A stretch of 64,000 nucleotides of DNA from Amoebidium appalachense (GCA_963693365.1 CAVNZM010000003.1:7316001-7380000); one strand, 5' to 3'. Shown: positions 1-28,695, counted from the first letter of the stretch. Notes: generated by a model from the sequence alone, not told the origin. Program-made: numbers and translations.

Positions 1-87
1 ACCCAATCAACCCCCCACCCACGTCCACATGTCTGCTAATGTGTGCCGGTGCAGACATGCCTGTGTGTGCCATGCACGTGCACCCAC

Positions 88-8763
<8,676 letters not shown>

Positions 8764-9485
8764 GTTGTGGCTGAAAGGGCGGGCAGTAAGGGGGGGGCGG
8801 GGGAGGGAGGGAGGGGCAGGGGGAGGGGGGGGGGGGGCTGTTAATGAAGGTGAAGGTGGGTGGTTGGTTGGTTGCTGAATGGTACAAGAACACAACACTG
8901 AGAAAGCCAAGAGCGAACTTAAAAGCTGACAGGCAAGGTGGCACCGTGCATGCGTGTTGGTTGTGTGAGTGAAACTGAAGCCGTGAAACAAACACAAAAA
9001 AGCACAAAAAGGTGCCCTCTAGGCCTGAGATGGCCGCGATAAGAAAAAACTGCCCCGCTGTTTGGATTGGAGGAGAGCGCACCGTGGCTCATGACTGCAC
9101 ACAACACATACTGCTTGAACAGAGCGTTTTGCACGAAGCCGGGGAAACGTTTCAAGAGAATATTTTGCAACACATTTGCCCCATTGCCCCATGATGTGAA
9201 GTTGGTTCACTGGTGAAATATTCTGTCAACATAGAAATAAAAGTTTAGAGGCACTTCTGTTGATGTCACGATTCAGGTGCAACCTTTGGCCACCGGATCC
9301 CCAAACATGTGATTCTGGCACAGGTGCTGACCGGACCCCTTTCCAGTTTTTTTTTTTTCTTCGCTCGCTGGTGGGTGTGTACACACATTACAAGAGAGAG
9401 ACAGGTCAAACCAGTGATTTACTGACTATATCCACCCATTCAAGTTACAGAAAACATTACAAAGTGCTTTTCCCTCTGTGAAGCC
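8764..9485. promoter_or_regulatory. Divergent intergenic region between Sec2-like and Nudix genes
   Basis: About 720 bp separate the two divergent start codons (8763 minus, 9486 plus). It must hold both promoters, or one shared bidirectional promoter, unless either gene has an upstream 5' exon. I see no clear TATA box. The left part has a G-rich tract (8790-8837); the rest is unusually free of simple repeats. Confidence 0.4.
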
Positions 9486-15876
<6,391 letters not shown>

Positions 15877-16240
15877 GGCAATAAGTTACACAGAAGATGG
15901 CTCGGGGGTTTTATGTATTTTTTTCCTCCTTGTTGCAGGTGCAGTCTGCATGTGGCATTATGCACATGCAAGAGGCTGCAAGAATACCATGATATAGGTG
16001 AAAATACACCTACAGGTAAACATACCAGGTAAACATACATAAGCAATATGTGTGCTAATTAACAGACATATTCGTGTGCCCACAGTGCGAGTACAATCAT
16101 ACAATAAGGTACATTATCCAAATATGGACGGTCATCCTTCCATATGCTGTACTGTGTGCATGCCTGATGTATTACAGACGAGTGTATCAACTGGAACCGG
16201 CTAAGTGCAATACTCTCCGCCTGACTCTGACGGCATACAT

Positions 16241-16387
16241 ATGTGCATGTCGACAAAGGAATACTAGCACTAAGTATATAAGAGCCCGGCCTATGTGCAT
16301 GTCGACAAAGAAAACTATAAAAGAGCCCTGCCTATGTGCATGTCGACAAAGGAAAACTTAGCACTAAGTAAATAAGAGCCCGGCCGT
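16241..16387. repeat. About 50-bp tandem repeat, three copies
   Basis: Three units start gtgcatgtcgacaaag and end taagagcccggcc or a close variant. The middle unit is shortened by about 10 bp. No coding potential was seen. Confidence 0.85.
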
Positions 16388-16945
16388 GTATTGGTCTCAT
16401 GTGACCCTTCTGGTCCAGAAATACCAGATAGTAGCCTCTCAATGCATACCAAACAACATACACTTCTTAAATGCATGTGCATGCACACCTACACTAAGCA
16501 CGTGCGAACTGTACAAGATCTGTGCACCTCAGGTGTGTGCAAATGGCTTTGTGTCTACTCTATCGCATACTTTCGCTCTTTCGATTTCTACTCACTCAAC
16601 CAAACAAACATCGGGTGACAGAACCAAACCAAACCAAACGAAACCATATACCACACCTTCGAACTTACTGCCAAACAAGCAAAAAACAACCGAACATTGT
16701 TCAACCAGAAAACAAAACAAAACCCTAACAAACGGCCAACGAAACCAAGCACCACCAATACAGCATCACACACCAGTCCTATGCTACTAAGTGCAATGCA
16801 AGTACTCCACCCCCAGCAACCGATGACCCGCTCTGTGTTACCAAAGTCCCACAGTTTTGCTCACTCTTGGTTGTCTGGATGCAGGTGTCGGTAGTGGTAG
16901 TGGCGGATGGTGGTGGTGTGTGTGCGGGTGGGGATGGGGGTGCGG

Positions 16946-17036
<91 letters not shown>

Positions 17037-17492
17037 TGGGAGAGGGGAGGGGGGGATGGAATGGGATGTGGTTGGTAGGGTGGGGTGGGACGGCGGGGGG
17101 GGGGGGGGGGGGGTAGAATGAGGTTTAAATACTCAACAACTAAACGACCATGCAAACCCCAAAACCCAACGAATAATCCTCCAAATCAATCAGAGGGGGA
17201 AAGGGGGAGGGGGGGGGGGGGGGGGGGGCTAATAAATGAGAGTAGAGAGTCTGCAAGGCTAAGAGAGTACTAGTACACAAAAGGCAAGGAATGTTCCTGA
17301 GACAAATAGCCTCTCCGGGTAGTAGTAAGGTGGGGTGGGGGGGGGGGGGGGGGGGGGGGGGGGGAGGGGGAGGGGGGGGAGGGGGGGGGGAGGGGGGGGG
17401 GAGGGGGGGAGGGGGGCAGCATGTAAACGATTCATCGCTGAGATTTATGCATGTGCCTGTGCTCATGCGCGCATGTGTGTGTGTGTGTGTGC

Positions 17493-17543
<51 letters not shown>

Positions 17544-17960
17544 CACGTTTGTATGTGTATGTGTGTGGGCATGCGTGTGCTCGCGCACGCCTGCGTGTCT
17601 GTGTGTGAGTGTGTGTGTGCGCGCCCTGCCAACATTGAAAATCATCATCAGACTTTAATTGCCAATATATGGTCCGATGCATACAATTACTGCAAATCAG
17701 TTACACAGAACCTCATTCTCAAAGACCCATAGAGCCATTGACTCGTCAAAGGTGTGATATGTCTCTAACCACCCCACAGACTTCAATTGGGAGCTTATGT
17801 GGTGTAAAATTTTCTGCTAGCACTTGAGGCTGAGGGAAGGGGCAGCGATCAGGAGTTGAGAAGAGATATATTTTTTCTTCATTTACTATGCACACATACT
17901 GCACTTATCCTATATACAAAGTTTCATGTGTATATGTGAACACACATATGTATATGTATG

Positions 17961-17996
<36 letters not shown>

Positions 17997-18066
17997 TAAA
18001 CATTTATGTTTTGTTTTTTTTGTTTTGTTTTTTTTTTTTTTTTTGGGGGGGGGGGGGGGGGGGTAC

Positions 18067-18247
18067 CTTGATCGAGCGTGTTATCATTCCACTTGGGTCT
18101 TAGGTTACCCCGCAGAATATTCCTACTTTCCAAAGACATCAGGACATCTGTGTCCATACCGTCAAGTTCTATCTCCACATTGTACAGATCAACATATCTT
18201 CGCCTGTGGCAATCGGATAGCGGGGTGATTATGTCGATCGCAACATC
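18067..18247 (-). CDS. Possible isolated exon, unknown protein
   Basis: An open minus-strand frame of about 60 codons with normal, non-repetitive composition: it contains DVAIDIITPLSD, YVDLYNVEIELDG, LESRNILRGNL and PKWNDNTLDQ, and ends at a good GT donor (CAAG|GTACCC). Upstream on the minus strand lies a poly-G tract with no convincing acceptor. A possible downstream exon at about 17787-17700 ([15 protein letters not shown]) does not agree in phase. It may be a fragment of a decayed gene or element. Confidence 0.3.
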
Positions 18248-18279
<32 letters not shown>

Positions 18280-18877
18280 TTCGAGGCTACCCTCCTCCCC
18301 GGGGCCCTCTTCTTCTTCTTCTTCTTTTTTTTTTCTCCCTTCCTTTATCTCCTACATGCCGCAGAGAGCTGTTTCTGTAGATCAAGTTCGAAGGCGGGAG
18401 TGGGTGGGTGGATGGTACATCACGGTGGATGCCATGACTGGTGCGCGTGTTTGTGTGTGAGCGAACACAAAGATGGAGTGGGTTGTCTGTGTGTGCGTGC
18501 AGGTGTTTGTGTGTGCGTGTTTGTGTGTGTATGTGTGTGAGTGGGAAGGGGGGGGGGGGGGGGGGGGGGGAGGGGGGAGGGGAGGGCAGGGAACTGGGCC
18601 CCGGGGGTGGAGGATGTCAGGTAAAGTACGCGTCAACGATGTAAAAAAGAAAGAAAAAATTCTGGATTCTTTTTCTGTACGAATCATGCCGTATCGGAAA
18701 TAATATTATACTCATACCTGTACTGCTAAGTTGTGGCACGGGGGGCTGGCAGAAGGAGAGAGCAATCTATATAAAGTAACATTGAACTATTAGCAATATA
18801 ACATGAATCATGATATGCACACTCGTTCGAACTGTTACATGCCCCGGACGTGTGTGTGTGTGTGTGCGTCGGTCTGT

Positions 18878-18908
<31 letters not shown>

Positions 18909-19037
18909 GGGGGGGGGGGGTCACGTGTGTGTGTGTGTCTGTTCAGATGTGTGTGTGTGTGAGGGGGGGGGGGGGGGGGGGGGTGCGCGCGTGCACGTTC
19001 AAATGGGGGGGTAAAGGGGGGAGAATTCGGGGAAGAA

Positions 19038-19070
<33 letters not shown>

Positions 19071-20310
19071 CTGTTTGTGGTGCTTATGTGTGTAAATCCC
19101 ATCATAAATATTTTAACTCTTTCTGTGCTTTTTTTTGGGCCGGAGGGAGGGGGAGGGTGGGTGGGGGGGGTGGGGGGAGGGAGGGGGTGGGGATGGGGGG
19201 AGGTGGGGGGGGGGGGGGGGCAATGAACTGAATAATCTGTCTAAAGTAACGGTACGGGAGCGGGGGGACGGGGGTCTATATTTTATATGAGCAGTGTCCC
19301 TAATATAATACCATGCTATGTAAGCCAAATTTTTAGTTGTTTCTTGTATGGTCATGCAAATACAAGTGAGGGGGTAAAAATGGGAGGAGGCGTAGGCCAG
19401 AAAACAACTTTTAAGGATTCAAGACTTGGAACGCCACAACACTCCTGCAAGAACGAACACCGATGGGGGGCTTGGAAGATTGGTTTGGAAATCAAGGCCG
19501 CCGGCTGGGGCCCAACATAGCAAATCGGGAACTTGTGGGAGGCCGGAGGAGGAGGAGGAGGTCCTGGAGGGAGGGGGCCGGGGGGAGGGGGGGGGGGGGG
19601 GCTGGTCCAGCTGCGCGCAATGTGCATGCACATGCACATGCATTGCGTGGCATGATTGCACTCCATAACAAAGATCAAGCAAACCATGCCCGTGCGGGGA
19701 GAAGGGGCCTGGGGGCCGGGCGGGCGGGCGGGGGTGGGGGCGGGGGAGGGGGGATCGAGATCTTGGACGTGCACATGCAAAATGAAGATAATCATTGTTT
19801 GTGTTCGTGTGTCATGTGTATGCATGCGCGTGTACGTATGTGTGCGTGTGCATATGTGTACAATGTGTGTTTCATTGGCATCTTGTACTCCATACACCAA
19901 TGCCCAGTTTATTGCCCACTGCTTCCCCCTACGCCTTTGAAGTGTTTCTTATACACAAGCCACATCCACATCCACACTCATAGTTACCTTAAATTAACAC
20001 ATGCCTGGTAACTCTAGACGCAAGGCACGTGCGCTCAGATAAGATTCCAAATAGACATAACTCAGGGAATAAATATGTGTAAGAATGCCATCACACGGAT
20101 AATCGTGCATTCCATCAATGCCCCACAATTACGATTAGTAGATTAACGCTCGAATATTGTGTCTTATTCCTCACACGACAACAGTACCAACCACCTAGGC
20201 AAAGGTCATTGACCGAACGAAAAGGGAAGTACATTGTAGTAAGATCAAGATTTTCGAAGTGTACGAGCCAATCAAGAGTGTCACACTGGAGTGCATTAGC
20301 CTCGATTAGA

Positions 20311-20770
20311 AATCGGTGTATAAAATTGCATGGGTGTGCGTCTGCGCCTGCGTCTGCGCCTGCGGGTGTGTGTGTGCACGTGTGTGTGTTTGTGTGCGTG
20401 CACGTGTGTGTGTTTGTGTGCGTGCACGTGTGTGTGTGTGTGCACGTGTGTGTGTTTGTGTGCGTGCACGTGTGTGCGTTTGTGTGTGTGTGTTTGTGTG
20501 TGTGCACGTGTGTGTGTTTGTGTGTGTGTGTGTGCACGTGTGTGTTTGTGTGCGTGCACGTGTGTGCGTTTGTGCGTGTGTGCACGTGTGTGTGTTTGTG
20601 TGCATGCACGTGTGTGCGTTTGTGTGTGTGTGTGTGCACGTGTGTGTGTTTGTGTGCGTGCACGTGCACACACACACGTCGGTGTATAAAATTGCATGTG
20701 TGCGCCTGCGCCTGCGCCTGCGTGTGTGCACGTGTGTGTGTTTGTGTGCGTGCACGTGCACGCACACGTG
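20311..20770. repeat. GT-rich minisatellite with a duplicated leader
   Basis: Short units of the form gtgcacgtgtgtgtgtttgtgtgc repeat across the region. The leader cggtgtataaaattgcatg occurs twice, at 20312 and about 20681, each followed by a tgcgcctgcg run, so the whole block was duplicated at least in part. Confidence 0.85.
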
Positions 20771-20961
20771 TGTGTGTGTGTGAATGTGTGCATGTGTTCG
20801 TGTATATATGCATGCGTGCGTGTGCGAATGTGTGTACACGAGGGCACAGACAAACATGTACAGCATAGTCGACTGCTGCATAAAAGCAAACAAATCACAT
20901 TCCAGATCACATCCCAGGAATATACATCATAGGCCCACCCCGAATCGTAACATTGACCCGA

Positions 20962-21012
<51 letters not shown>

Positions 21013-21640
21013 AAAATAAGAATAAAAACAAATATAATAAATAGCAATAAACATTAAACATTAAACATAAAAAAAAAAAGCAAACCACAGGAACACAACA
21101 CAACCAACACCTATTCCCATGCTACGATCATGCGCATGCCTGCATGGGCGCACCTGGCCTCCACTGCCCCAGCTCCAACTGCCGACGGCCAAACCCCCAT
21201 ATGCACCCTGCAACATATTGGTTGGGTGAGTGGGGGGGAGGATGGTACATAGGCAACACAAACTAAAACACGTGTGTAACTTACACTGCAAGTGCATGAG
21301 GGAGGGAGGGAGGGAGGGAGGGAGTGAGGGAGGGAGGGGGGGGGGGGGGGGGGGGGGGGGGAGGGGAGGGAGGGGGAGGGGGGGGGGGGAGGGGAGGGGG
21401 GAGAGGGGGGGAGGGAGGGAGGGAGGGGGGGAGGGGGGAGGGGGGAGGAGAGAGAGAGACATAGTAAGAGAAAGGGAGAACTTGGGGAGGGGAAGGGGAG
21501 AGAACGCGGGAGAATGGCATCTGTGTGTGCCAACCTGTCTGCAGTGGTGGTGGTGCATGTGTGGGCATGTGTGTGACAGAGGGAAGAGGGGGAGAGGAGG
21601 AGGAAGGGAAGAGAATGGAGATGGGGGAAAGAGGGAGGAG

Positions 21641-21745
21641 GAGGAGGAGGATGAGGAGGATGAGGAGGATGAGGAGGATGAGGAGGATGAGGAGGATGAG
21701 GAGGATGAGGAGGATGAGGAGGATGAGGAGGATGAGGAGGATGAG
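21641..21745. repeat. (GAGGAGGAT)n tandem array
   Basis: About eleven 9-bp units giving an acidic plus-strand or Ser/Pro minus-strand translation. G-rich repeats flank it (21300-21440). There are no splice or homology signs of a gene. Confidence 0.9.
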
Positions 21746-21875
21746 GGGGCGAAGGGGGGGGGGGGAGGAGGAGGGGTTGGGGAGGGAGGGGGAGGGTTAG
21801 ACGCATTAGCAGGATGGAGCCACGGAATCAACAAAAGAGAAACTACGAAGCAAACACAAAACTGACGTGTGCCAC

Positions 21876-21880
<5 letters not shown>

Positions 21881-21971
<91 letters not shown>
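21881..21971. repeat. (GT)n followed by about 50 consecutive G
   Basis: A GT array runs into an uninterrupted G tract at about 21921-21971. Confidence 0.95.
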
Positions 21972-21972
<1 letters not shown>

Positions 21973-22107
21973 AGGGGGGCTTAAATGGGTCACACGGTAC
22001 GGGGTACATATTCATAACAAAAACCACAATGCAGATCGCAAAGCACACATCAAAAGTGTGCATCATATGAAAGGTCTATCCTGAAAAAGGGCCCCGGAGG
22101 TGGGGGT

Positions 22108-22178
<71 letters not shown>

Positions 22179-22204
22179 GCGTGTGCGTGTGTGTGTTTTT
22201 TGGG

Positions 22205-22380
22205 GGGTTGTTGACCCATCCATCTGGTATACAAAAGGGGGCTTTGAGGGGGATGGGTGTGCAGGATGTAGCACACGGTGCCAAGTGCAACGTATATGCA
22301 ATGAGAGACATGGTTTGCAGGACACATGCAACATTATACATTCAAGTATGCAACACCAGCAGGGCCCAACCGATCAGGGG
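22205..22380 (-). repeat. Diverged copy of the poly-C-tailed dispersed repeat
   Basis: On the minus strand this segment resembles the repeat in RBMX2 intron 5: a gggctctgct-like start, ttgcatacttga, then tgtcctgca, ending in a C-rich stretch. It lies just 3' of the F-box/LRR stop and in the same orientation. Confidence 0.55.
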
Positions 22381-22444
22381 GTGCCCAGTCATGGCAGTCA
22401 TGGGGAGGGGAGAGGGGAGCCGGGGGAGAGGGGATTGTCACCTA

Positions 22445-24345
22445 TCAACGGGCCACTAGCAGTCTCTTTCTGATCGCCTCCTCGAGGGCCGCAACAGCCA
22501 GCCTCGTTTGTTTCGTTTGTTGCTCCTTCTCAGGTTCCTCAGGGGTAATGCATCCGGACCCATTAGCATGCACCGTGACCGAACCAAGTCCAATATTGGG
22601 GCACGAAGCCAGGGCCGATATGTCGATATTGGGTGAATCGATCGATACCTCGCACAGGTTTTTGTGGCCCGCAAACTCTTGCAGCGTGCCCAATTTATCA
22701 ACACAACGGAGGCTGAGGGATTGGATGGTGGGTATCTGGGCCAGAACACTTATGTCCTCCAATTGGGGGCAAGAGTGCAGCTTTACATGGGTTAGCGCTC
22801 CGGCGGTGGCAGGCACACTACCGAGTGAACGAAGTGACGCGCACCGATATATATCCAGGCTCTTCAGGTTTGGGCAGTTGATCGGAAATAGTGTGGTGCC
22901 GTCGCCATGCCACAACGCGAGGCGTGTGAGAGAGGTGGGCGGGCGGACACGGCACATGTCGGTAACATAAGTTGGAATATGCAGATCTTCTAGTGCGTTG
23001 CAGTGTACAAGAAATGAGGCGTATGGGTCGTTTGTGAGTGTGGTGCAGTACAGATCTAACTCCCTGAGGTGCTTGTGTGGCGAAGATAACTTGATGCTTG
23101 CCAGGTTACTCGCTTCCTTTAGGCATAGGAAAGAAAGGTGGGGGAGGTCATCCAAGGAAACTCGTTGCCTGCCACAGCGCCGTCCGTGGGTTCCCAATCA
23201 CAATTACTTAACGTGACACGCCTGAGTGCTCTGAAGTGTGAGAGAGCATCAAGCCGTATGTTCTTACCATCCGAAATTGAAAGCTGTGTCAGTGTTTGGG
23301 CCGATAGAAGCGACATAGATGACAGTGTGTCCATGGGTTGGGGCTTATATCCAAACAAGAGCTCAAGCGACTCCAAGTGCTGTGATTGGAAAACGGGAAG
23401 CGCAGTCGGACACGTATTGGAGTTGGTGTCCAGGGAGACACGGCGTAGGCGGGGACACGGCGCCAACATATCCGCATTCACCCTCCGGTCCACGTCTACC
23501 GTTATTACCTCCAGGTTAGGCAGATAGGGGATCACCAGCACGCCCTCGTCATGATGTCTGTCATAAGGACACTCGCACACATAGACATGGGTGAGGTTAG
23601 GGCACGCCTGCAACTGTGCCAGGTTGAATGTTGCCATCGTGGGCACCATTATTGAGTCGCTATCCGCCACTTCGAGTGTTATGCGCCGAAGGTTTGGGCA
23701 CGCGGTGAGGAGGTTTTCCAGCAGCACACCGTTGCCGGAAAACCAAAGCTCGAGTTGCATCAACCTGCCATGCTGTGTGAATGGTGGATAGTGGAAATCT
23801 TTAAGGTTGGAGACGATCACCGCCAAATCTTCCATCTGCGTGCAACGCTCCACACCTTCCCGACGATTCCCCCATCTCTTCTTAAAAATCTCTCTGTCAC
23901 CCATGGACCCGAAGTTAAGCGTAACAGCCCGCAACTTGCGTCCGACGGTTTCGATCAACGACGTGATGTGATGTTCCCAGAATATGTCCAGATCTTCTGT
24001 CCATGTCACGTGAAGACGCACCAAATGTGGAAGTAGCAAAATCTGGCGGAAAGTAGACAGAACTTTCTCCATGTGCTGCTCACGCATGCTGTTTAACCGA
24101 TCGACGTCCATCATCACTGCACCGATTGCCGCATGCCACGGTGCCGATTTTGCCAACTTGTCCACCATCACCCCACCACGAAAGGACATAGACACCAGAC
24201 CGGCCTGGGGGACCGTGCGAGGGCGCAGAGGCGGCGGCAGACCAGCGAAAGGGTCTTGCGGTCGGCCAACCGCAGAAAACGAATGATGTGGGTGATGAGC
24301 TCGGGGGGGAGGGCCAGGAGGGGACTATGCTCTGCGGGTACCCAC
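22445..24345 (-). CDS. F-box/leucine-rich-repeat protein, frame broken by two apparent frameshifts
   Basis: Probable substrate-recruiting subunit of an SCF ubiquitin ligase. At about 24318-24190 a typical F-box is readable: LPPELITHIIRFL, then LVCRRLCALARSP and RPVW. The frame then shifts, and 24195-23119 carries LRR-like repeats (CPNLRRITLEV, CPNLTHVYVCE, LPNLEVITVDV, CPRLRRVSLDT). A second shift near 23180-23170 leads to 23197-22445, with more repeats (CPNLKSLDIYRC, CPQLEDISVLA) and a basic tail ending at TGA. Each LRR ORF has its own ATG (24195, 23197), but neither includes the F-box. The F-box frame opens after a stop at about 24346 with no ATG, so a first exon may lie upstream. The gene is otherwise intronless, unlike its neighbours. 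It could be a retrocopy, a decaying gene, or an intact gene with assembly indels. Confidence 0.7.
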
Positions 24346-25289
24346 ACGTGTTAGACACGGGTGGTTGGGTTGGGCACAAAAGCGGTGGGCACAGACCCTG
24401 CAAAAACTAAAGCAACATCCCTGCTTCTGAGATCAGCTCCCCCCCCCCCCTCCCCCTCCCCCCCCCCCCCCAAAAAAAACCCTCCTTCCCTTTCCCCTCG
24501 TTCCCCCACGGCTTTGGGAAGGGTGCGGGGAGAGGGGGGACAAGAAGAAGAAACTTTGATTCTCTGTGTGTGTGCCATTGCGAGAGATTGAGCGGGCAGA
24601 TGGCAGAGAGAGGGGTGGGAAACGGAGAGGGAGAGGGGGTGGAAGAAAGAGCAACGGCAAGTGGGGAGGGGGGGAAGGGGGGGAGGGAGGGACAAAACCA
24701 GAAATTAAACCTTCGGGAAAAAAAGGGGGAAGGGGGGGAGGGGGGGGGGGGGTGTGAGTAGAGGCAGAAGACACTTAAACAGAGCACTAGCGGGGCTCCC
24801 GTGCCTACACAACAGAACACATCTCAACTCTAACCACTTGCACGTGCATCCCAACCCATCGCAAAAAGGCGGGGAGGCACCGGGGAAAGGGGGGGGGGGG
24901 GGGGGAGAGGGGGTGGGGAGGAGGGAGGGGGGGCTGTGGTAGATAGAAAGCAGTGCAAAGATGCACACCGAAAACATGCTGCAGGACACATACCGACAGG
25001 CCACATACCGGAAGGCCAACGAACAGGAGAACATGAACATGAGATTCTAAAAGCGAACGTAAAATTCTGCATGCCACATGTTTAACATATTGAGCAGGAA
25101 TAAGAGAGTGCAATCCTGCCAAGTGCTAAACAGTTTTGCATTTCACTTCCTGCACCAAGGGTGCATGTGTGCATGCGTGCGTGAGTGGGTGCGTGTGTGT
25201 TTGTGTGTGAAGTGTGTTTGTGTGTGTGGTGGTGGTGATGGCGGTGGTGGTGGTGGTGGTGGTGGTGGGGGGGGGGGGGGGGGGGGGAT

Positions 25290-25320
<31 letters not shown>

Positions 25321-26741
25321 AGAGGGGGAAGAGTGTGGTAAAGTGGGGCACAGTCCTTCATAAAAAGAGGAAGAACAGAACGGTGTTCTGCATTGTTTGG
25401 GCGGGGCAAACCGCACCAACCAAATGGCACAAGGTAAGAGAAAACGACCAGAGACGGAGACACACACAGAGACATCATTAAATAGAGAGCGCGAACTCGT
25501 TAGTTAACACGTCAAGGGGAGCAAGGAGTGAGGGTGGCTGGGCGGGGAGGGAAAATTGACTCACCTGCCCTCGTTGGGGCGTGGGTTCGTAGCAACATGG
25601 TGGCCGTCAGGTGGCAAAGGAATTTTGTTACAGTGGCGTGAAGTAAACAGCGTGAAGGTAGAATGAGGCGTGCTCTGTTAATCGGGCACGAGAGCCCCAA
25701 CTTCAGTCAGGTGTGTGTTTTGAACAAAAGGTGAACCGACAGTGGCAAGTGTTCCGCGCGATCCGGACTGGAGGAATCCGATTTGAATTTATAACCATAT
25801 ATGGTTGCTAATGGAATGTAAGGATTGGTCTATGATCACGGGCGGCGCGTCTGCCGTGAGCACGGCCCTCTGGAACACCGTCCTTGGTGCCGATCGTCAC
25901 TCGTGAGCCCGGCACAATCCAGCGGTATGTAAATGGTGCACGATCGCTATTGCCCACCGCCCCACTACCTATATGTATGACGCGGCCGGAGCAGTGTATA
26001 CCTTGCCCTTTTTTTTGTTCGTGGCCGTGCCAACACAAACATTCACATAGTAACAAAACATAAAACACACCAAAAAGCACTTATCTAGGTACACTTTTGA
26101 AAGACGGGCCACCTATTTATACTAACACCTTTGTTTCCTTTGGAGCTTACACATACACCCACTGCTTTAGTCTAACTATATATATCCCATGGGGCCGGTC
26201 GAACCGAGATCTCCCTCGCCACTGCTTGTTGAAAAGGAGCACCGGTGTTTAAGAACGGTATCTCTGGTTGTGGTGGTGGTGGGTGGGGGCGGAGGGGTGT
26301 GTGTGTGTTGGGGGGGGGGGGGGAGGGGGGGAAGGGGCGGGGAGGAAGAAGTCTTGGTAGAAGGACCAAAAGCGAAATTCCAACATAAGAGGTGCTGAGG
26401 GGGAAACTAGTTGAAAGCGGAAAAAAAGAGCGCCAGCGACACCCCAGCTGCCAGCTGAAGGGGAAAGAATGGGGCGGGAGGGAAAAGCGGGTCGATGGGA
26501 GAAGGTAGGGATAGAGAGTGAGAGGGCGGGGAGGGGGGGGGGGGGAGGGGGGAGAGAGAGAGAGAGAGGGAGAGGGAGTGAGAGAGGGGAGAGAGAGCTC
26601 GAGGGGGGAGAGCGAGGGAAAGTAGACGGAGAGAGGGAGAGAGGTGTGTGAGGGAGGGATTTCAACTAACTCGGAGAGAGAGCATGGGTGGACTCCTCGG
26701 AGAGGGAGAAGGGGAGACTCTCTCACATACACAGAGAGAAA

Positions 26742-26785
<44 letters not shown>

Positions 26786-26886
26786 GAAGGCCCCAGGAGG
26801 GATCCGGAGAGAGACTCAAGAAGTGACAGCCTTTCAAGTCGATATGTAGGACCATGCTTATATTCGTGTGCACCCGTACGCCGGGT

Positions 26887-26960
<74 letters not shown>

Positions 26961-28338
26961 AATCACTGGGGTTAAGGTAAAAGAGGTGCTGGCCTGGATG
27001 GAGTTGGGGGGAGACGATTTGACCGATAGAAAAGGAGAGATCAAATAGGGCCACAGCAGTGAGAGGGGGGAGACAGAGGGACAAACAGAGAGAGAGAGAG
27101 AGACGGAGGGGGACAGAGGGAAAGGGGACCGGGGTGTAGCTCTAGAGAAGAGGAGAAGCTGAGCTGCCGGGTGGCGCTCCGCCTATGTTATCACCGTGAC
27201 CGTCGGCTGCCAGAATATACAACAATAGTGCACGAGTTGGCATATGCATTTCGCACGCACGTGCACAGCACGATTCTTCATTAGTTGCACATATTTGGTT
27301 TACACAGGTTGCACGAGCACATAGCATACATAGTTAGGTACGATCGTTTATTTGTGCTTTACCTCCCTTTATTTCATAAGCATGTCCGGCATGCTCTTGT
27401 TTGCCCTCTGTTATTCATTAGGCACGTGTGGTATTCATAGTTTGTTTAGCTATTGGCGATAGCGAGAGGAAAGGACGCATCCGACGATTGCTGTGCATGC
27501 TTTTCATGTTTTCTGTGTAGTCGGCTGCGGTTGGACCGTATGAGGGGAATGCAGTTTGATTTCCGTTCATGTACGTGTCGTTATATAATTGGTCAGAGTT
27601 ATAGCATTCATAGTATTTGCCAATCAGATGCGCAAATACCTTTGGATAGATCTGTATTCATGGAATCTGCCTGCGGCAGATAAATAGGTGAGAGTCGAGC
27701 ATAATAAATTAGACGTAGATTGACAGAACATGCAACTGTGTTTCTACCTCTCCACACTACCCTCTCTGTTAGTGCTGTGGCATCGTGCATTGCCCAGCAC
27801 CACTCCGCACGTGTTTATGCATGTTAGTTTAGTGGCCTGATCACCCACGTATACTCTCATTCATATGCATGTGTGCCCAGGTACGTGTTAGTTGTAGTGT
27901 GTACACTCTGCTAGTCAGGCGAGAATAGTAGGGACTTTTGCTGTAAGTCAGCACTTTTCTTGCATCGGCGAGCAAGAGCACACTGGTTTCGAAACAGGTT
28001 ACGAAAACGGACAGCCGGCCTACTTGCATGGCAGATGCATAGGGGTCTCAGAAGAAAAGAAAGAAACGTGTGAAAGCTAGGGGAGATGGTTGAGTGGTTA
28101 CGACGTAAAAGGCAGAACCACGAACGACATAACTCCCTAGCCACATCCGCAAGCATCGGCAAAATATCCACAGGCTAGTACTACTATACCAACTCTAGAT
28201 CTATTAAAAGAACGTGCGTGTGGACTTTTTGAGATGCCCTGGACTTTTTCTTTTTGTTCCTTCCGTGCTTTTTGGCGGGGAGGCAAGGCCCGGGGCGGGG
28301 GGAGGGGGGGGGGGAGGGGGAGGAGGGTGTGTGTGTGT

Positions 28339-28377
<39 letters not shown>

Positions 28378-28661
28378 GGGCGGGGGAGGGGAAGCCAACC
28401 CGGGTCTGGAGACATAACAGACAGGAAGAAGGAGGAAGGTGAGGGAAAGAGAATCACTTCAAGCATAGAATATGCCGTTGGTGGTGGGGCGAGAAGCAAG
28501 CTCTATAGCACCGATACAAGCGGTACGCAACCAGTCTGAACGAAGTTGGCCATGGTAGCCTCGCAGGGACCTCAAAAAAGAGGCGTAGCAAGGGAGGGAG
28601 GGGCGGGGGGGGGGGGGGGGGGGGGGGGGGGGAGGGGGGGGGGGGGGAGAGGAGGGTTGGG

Positions 28662-28695
<34 letters not shown>

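Larger units (their letters stand above)
15877..22444. other. Repeat-rich region without a confident gene
   Basis: About 6.6 kb between the Nudix gene and the F-box/LRR gene. It holds poly-G tracts (17335-17415, 18044-18063, 18893-18920, 19040-19070, 21340-21361, 21921-21971), GT arrays (16948-17033, 17470-17540, 22107-22196) and the tandem repeats listed separately. The only protein-like signal is an isolated reading frame at 18067-18247 on the minus strand. Long frames elsewhere are low-complexity Pro, Ser, His/Thr or Cys/Val translations of repeats. Confidence 0.6.

Noticed and set aside
21061-21993. 310-codon minus-strand frame rich in Pro and Ser
   Set aside because: Translation of GGAGGAT and G-rich repeats, no conserved segment.
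25808-26080. 90-codon minus-strand frame as a small gene
   Set aside because: No recognisable domain, splice context or neighbour support.
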